From positions 13,941,501 to 14,005,500 of the forward strand of contig NC_037092.1 of the NCBI RefSeq assembly GCF_002994745.2: a stretch of 64,000 bases of DNA. Reading direction: 5' to 3'. The DNA comes from Rosa chinensis. Its lineage: Eukaryota > Streptophyta > Magnoliopsida > Rosales > Rosaceae. The notes below the pieces were generated by a model. It had not been told where the DNA came from, did no database searches, and worked only from the letters and a program-made list of their open reading frames with translations. The stretch's first letter is position 1, and every line of letters begins with the position of its first letter. Position numbers and translations under genes: made by a program. Positions 61,885 through 64,000 of this stretch are shown one piece after another.

Positions 61885-62426
61885 TAAGGAAAATCAATAG
61901 GTTTTAATTTAGCTATCAATTGGTGGAAGTCATCTTTCTACTTCAGCTCCAACTCCTTTGTATGCAAAAGTATTAGCCACATGCTTGAATGTTCATCTTG
62001 CTCAAAAGCTTATAGCAGATAAGTTCCTCTTCGAATCAGATTCAGTTCAACTTGTCAATCTCCTTTGACATTCTTCTCTATCTTCTGATTGGGTTGTTAT
62101 GCCCTTGATTGATCATATAAGAGAGCTGACAGTTGCTATTCATTCCTACAGCTAGACTTGGTCCAGCAGATTGGCAAATCAGGCTACAGACCATGTTACC
62201 TGTTGGCTCGCAAGAATAAGTGCACGACTGATTGGTTGATTTAGCCTCCTTCGTCTGTCTCATATCCTCCTTTCTGAAGCAGTTCACGCTCCTACTTAGT
62301 TTGTTTACAGCTTTGTTTGTTTGGGCAGCGTGTTTGCTCTTTGTATTTAGCTTTCAGTTTGCTTTGTAAGTTGGTTGGTTTTTAATGCATTTCTCCTTTG
62401 TCATAAAAAAAAAAAAAAAAAAAAAA
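61885..62426 (+). mobile_element. 5'-truncated LINE with poly(A) tail
   Basis: The plus strand carries a decayed RNase H-like end (LAHKLIADKFLFESDSVQLV, then a stop, and later SRLANQATDHVTCWLAR), the usual C-terminus of plant L1-type ORF2. It is followed by a T-rich 3' untranslated region and a 21-base poly(A) tail (62406-62426). In-frame stops show it is dead. The 5' border is approximate. Confidence 0.75.
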
Positions 62427-63322
62427 CATTGATTACTAGATTCGATCGTAACAAATTAATTGATAGTAGGCTAGTCGCATAATGATTCTAGAGATTTTGG
62501 GATACAAACGTAATGTCGCTACAAGGGCTGTTCAGGTCCAGCGTTGTGGCAGCACAAGACCTCTAAAAATTGAAGATCTCTTAATTTCCAATACATGTGA
62601 GTATGTACAGTAGCTTGCACATAGGGGTCATCATTTGGCCCTTAGGCCCTAAACTCATCAACCCCGCCCGCCCCGTAAGGCCGAAGCCCTACCTGCCCTT
62701 GCATTAGGGCGGGTCGGTCCGGCCATTTTTCAAATAGGGTAGGGTAAGGGCCCTGGAAATGAAGCCCGGCCCTGCTCATTTGAGCCCGTAAGGGCCAAGC
62801 CCGGCCCGACCTTTAAGCCCCCCCAAACAAGCCCTACTCTTTTCTATTTTTTCTATTTTCTAAAGGGAAGTTATATTCATACCTCTAAAATTAGTAGTTG
62901 GACCTCCTTCAATTTTTGAACATTTAACAATCCTATTTTACCCTTGATACAATAAAGCTGGAAAAAAAAAAAAAAAATCCTTCAGTTAGTAGGCGTCTTT
63001 CTCCATGCTTCTTCTTCTCTCTCTCTCTCATGCAAACAAAGTACAATTTTTAAGGATTTTCTATTACTAGAATTCTATGTTTTGAATTCATAAATATTGA
63101 TAATAACACCCAATTTGAGGAACAACTGAACGAGCAAACTCATAACTGATCTCATAAATGTTTTTTTTTTTTGGTGAAAACTGAAATTTATTACTCAACT
63201 TAAAGCTGCACATAAGAACAACTTGAATATAGTCATACTCTCCTAAATAGAAGACATAACTCAACTAAGCCGGCTAATCTTCCTCTTCCTACTAAGAAGG
63301 AAGAACAAAAAATCGGTGCTGA
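62427..63322. other. Repeat-rich intergenic DNA with a GGGCC-rich block
   Basis: At about 62625-62830 a GC-rich block is packed with GGGCCC, AGCCCGGCCC and GGGCGGG in both orientations, like the subterminal zones of some plant hAT MITEs (compare 810-1426); its ends are not clear. At about 63160-63310 a T-run followed by AGCTTTAAGTTG-like antisense sequence may be a reversed retroelement 3' end. Confidence 0.4.
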
Positions 63323-64000
63323 CACTACACCAAAAATGGTCTTTTACTGCCCACAATGTGTGCCGTAAAAGGGTATTTACGGCGCACAGAAGCAGACTGT
63401 AAATGCCGGAGCCATAAAAGACGTTCCACATTTACGGTACACTAAAATGCGCCGTTAAAGTGCATCCAAGAACGCTGTCAAAGTGATATCGGAAATGTCA
63501 CTCATGTTATTTACGGCACATGTTGCACGCCGTAAAAGACTTTCTATTTAAGGCGTATAATGTGTGCCGTAAAAGAGTGATTGAGTTCCTATTTAAGGCG
63601 CAGCTTGCACGCCGTAAATAAGGTTTTTTTTAATAAAAAAAAAAATTATATTTTTACCAATTTCACATTTGTATCACCATATCCATATGACAAATTAGAT
63701 GTAAGAGAAACATTTCAATCAGATTATCGTTATAAGTAATTTCATTTACAAAATGACAATTAAAAATGTACAAGTAGCAGTAGTCATTACATCAATCAAT
63801 CAAACTCTAACTGTACAAGTTCAATTCACATATCAGTTTCACTTCAGCAAACAGATCAAAGACTACCACCCTCCCTGCAGGAACATAATGTAAAAGTGTC
63901 TGGAAAGAAGTGTGTTCCATTGTTAATGACAACAGATAAATAAAAGGGAACAATATTTCAAAAAAAAAAATTGTAAATATAACCTTCATTTGTGCAATGG
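63323..64000. mobile_element. Left end of a second CACTA element, cut by the window edge
   Basis: It begins CACTACACCAAAAATGGTC and is followed (63350-63630) by many TTTACGGCGCAC and GTGCGCCGTAAA-type repeats in both orientations, the subterminal structure of CACTA elements. The terminus and repeat unit differ from those of the element at 3577, so it is another family. The rest lies beyond the window. Confidence 0.8.

Overview
The window is nuclear DNA from a flowering plant, probably a eudicot. The evidence is AT-rich intergenic DNA, plant gene families with GT-AG introns (an NPR3/4-type salicylate receptor, an mTERF factor, an A1 aspartyl protease), and many plant transposon families (CACTA, hAT, Mutator, PIF/Harbinger, LTR retrotransposon, LINE). 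I cannot name the species.

Layout. 1-3.6 kb: small non-autonomous DNA transposons (a hAT element with an 8-bp target duplication and a foldback MITE). 3.6-10.3 kb: a 6.7-kb CACTA element that holds exon fragments of host genes (a BIG BROTHER-like RING E3 and a neprosin protein) and no visible transposase. 11.1-12.6 kb: an intact single-exon aspartyl protease on the minus strand. 14.3-18.1 kb: a PIF/Harbinger-like element with a broken transposase and five exon fragments of the meiotic recombinase DMC1, introns kept. 18.3-26.3 kb: an unclassified element, related to one nested inside the CACTA element, interrupted near its left end by a very young 6.5-kb LTR retrotransposon without gag or pol. 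26.3-28.8 kb: a Mutator-like element and another MITE. 31-37.4 kb: decayed genes on the minus strand (a HAD-like hydrolase with a LINE fragment in an intron, a SIN3 fragment, and an unrecognised gene folded into a palindrome of about 1.16 kb). 37.8-40.4 kb: a PIF/Harbinger element with an almost complete DDE transposase and a nested foldback MITE. 40.2-43.7 kb: a nearly identical 1.73-kb tandem duplication that includes the right end of that element.

From 44.4 to 58.3 kb is the stable, gene-bearing part: an 8-exon TLC-domain membrane protein (minus), a single-exon organellar mTERF protein (plus), and a 4-exon NPR3/4-like BTB-ankyrin immune regulator (minus). The mTERF and NPR genes are convergent. 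60.3-64 kb returns to repeats: a diverged LTR, a 5'-truncated LINE with a poly(A) tail, and the left end of a second CACTA element that runs off the window.

The intact host genes are unrelated single loci and form no operon or pathway. The main story is transposon activity: two elements of different superfamilies each carry exon-intron pieces of host genes, elements are nested in each other, and recent duplications and inversions have produced structures that could form hairpin RNA. All exon models were made by eye from splice sites and remembered family sequence; no search was run.
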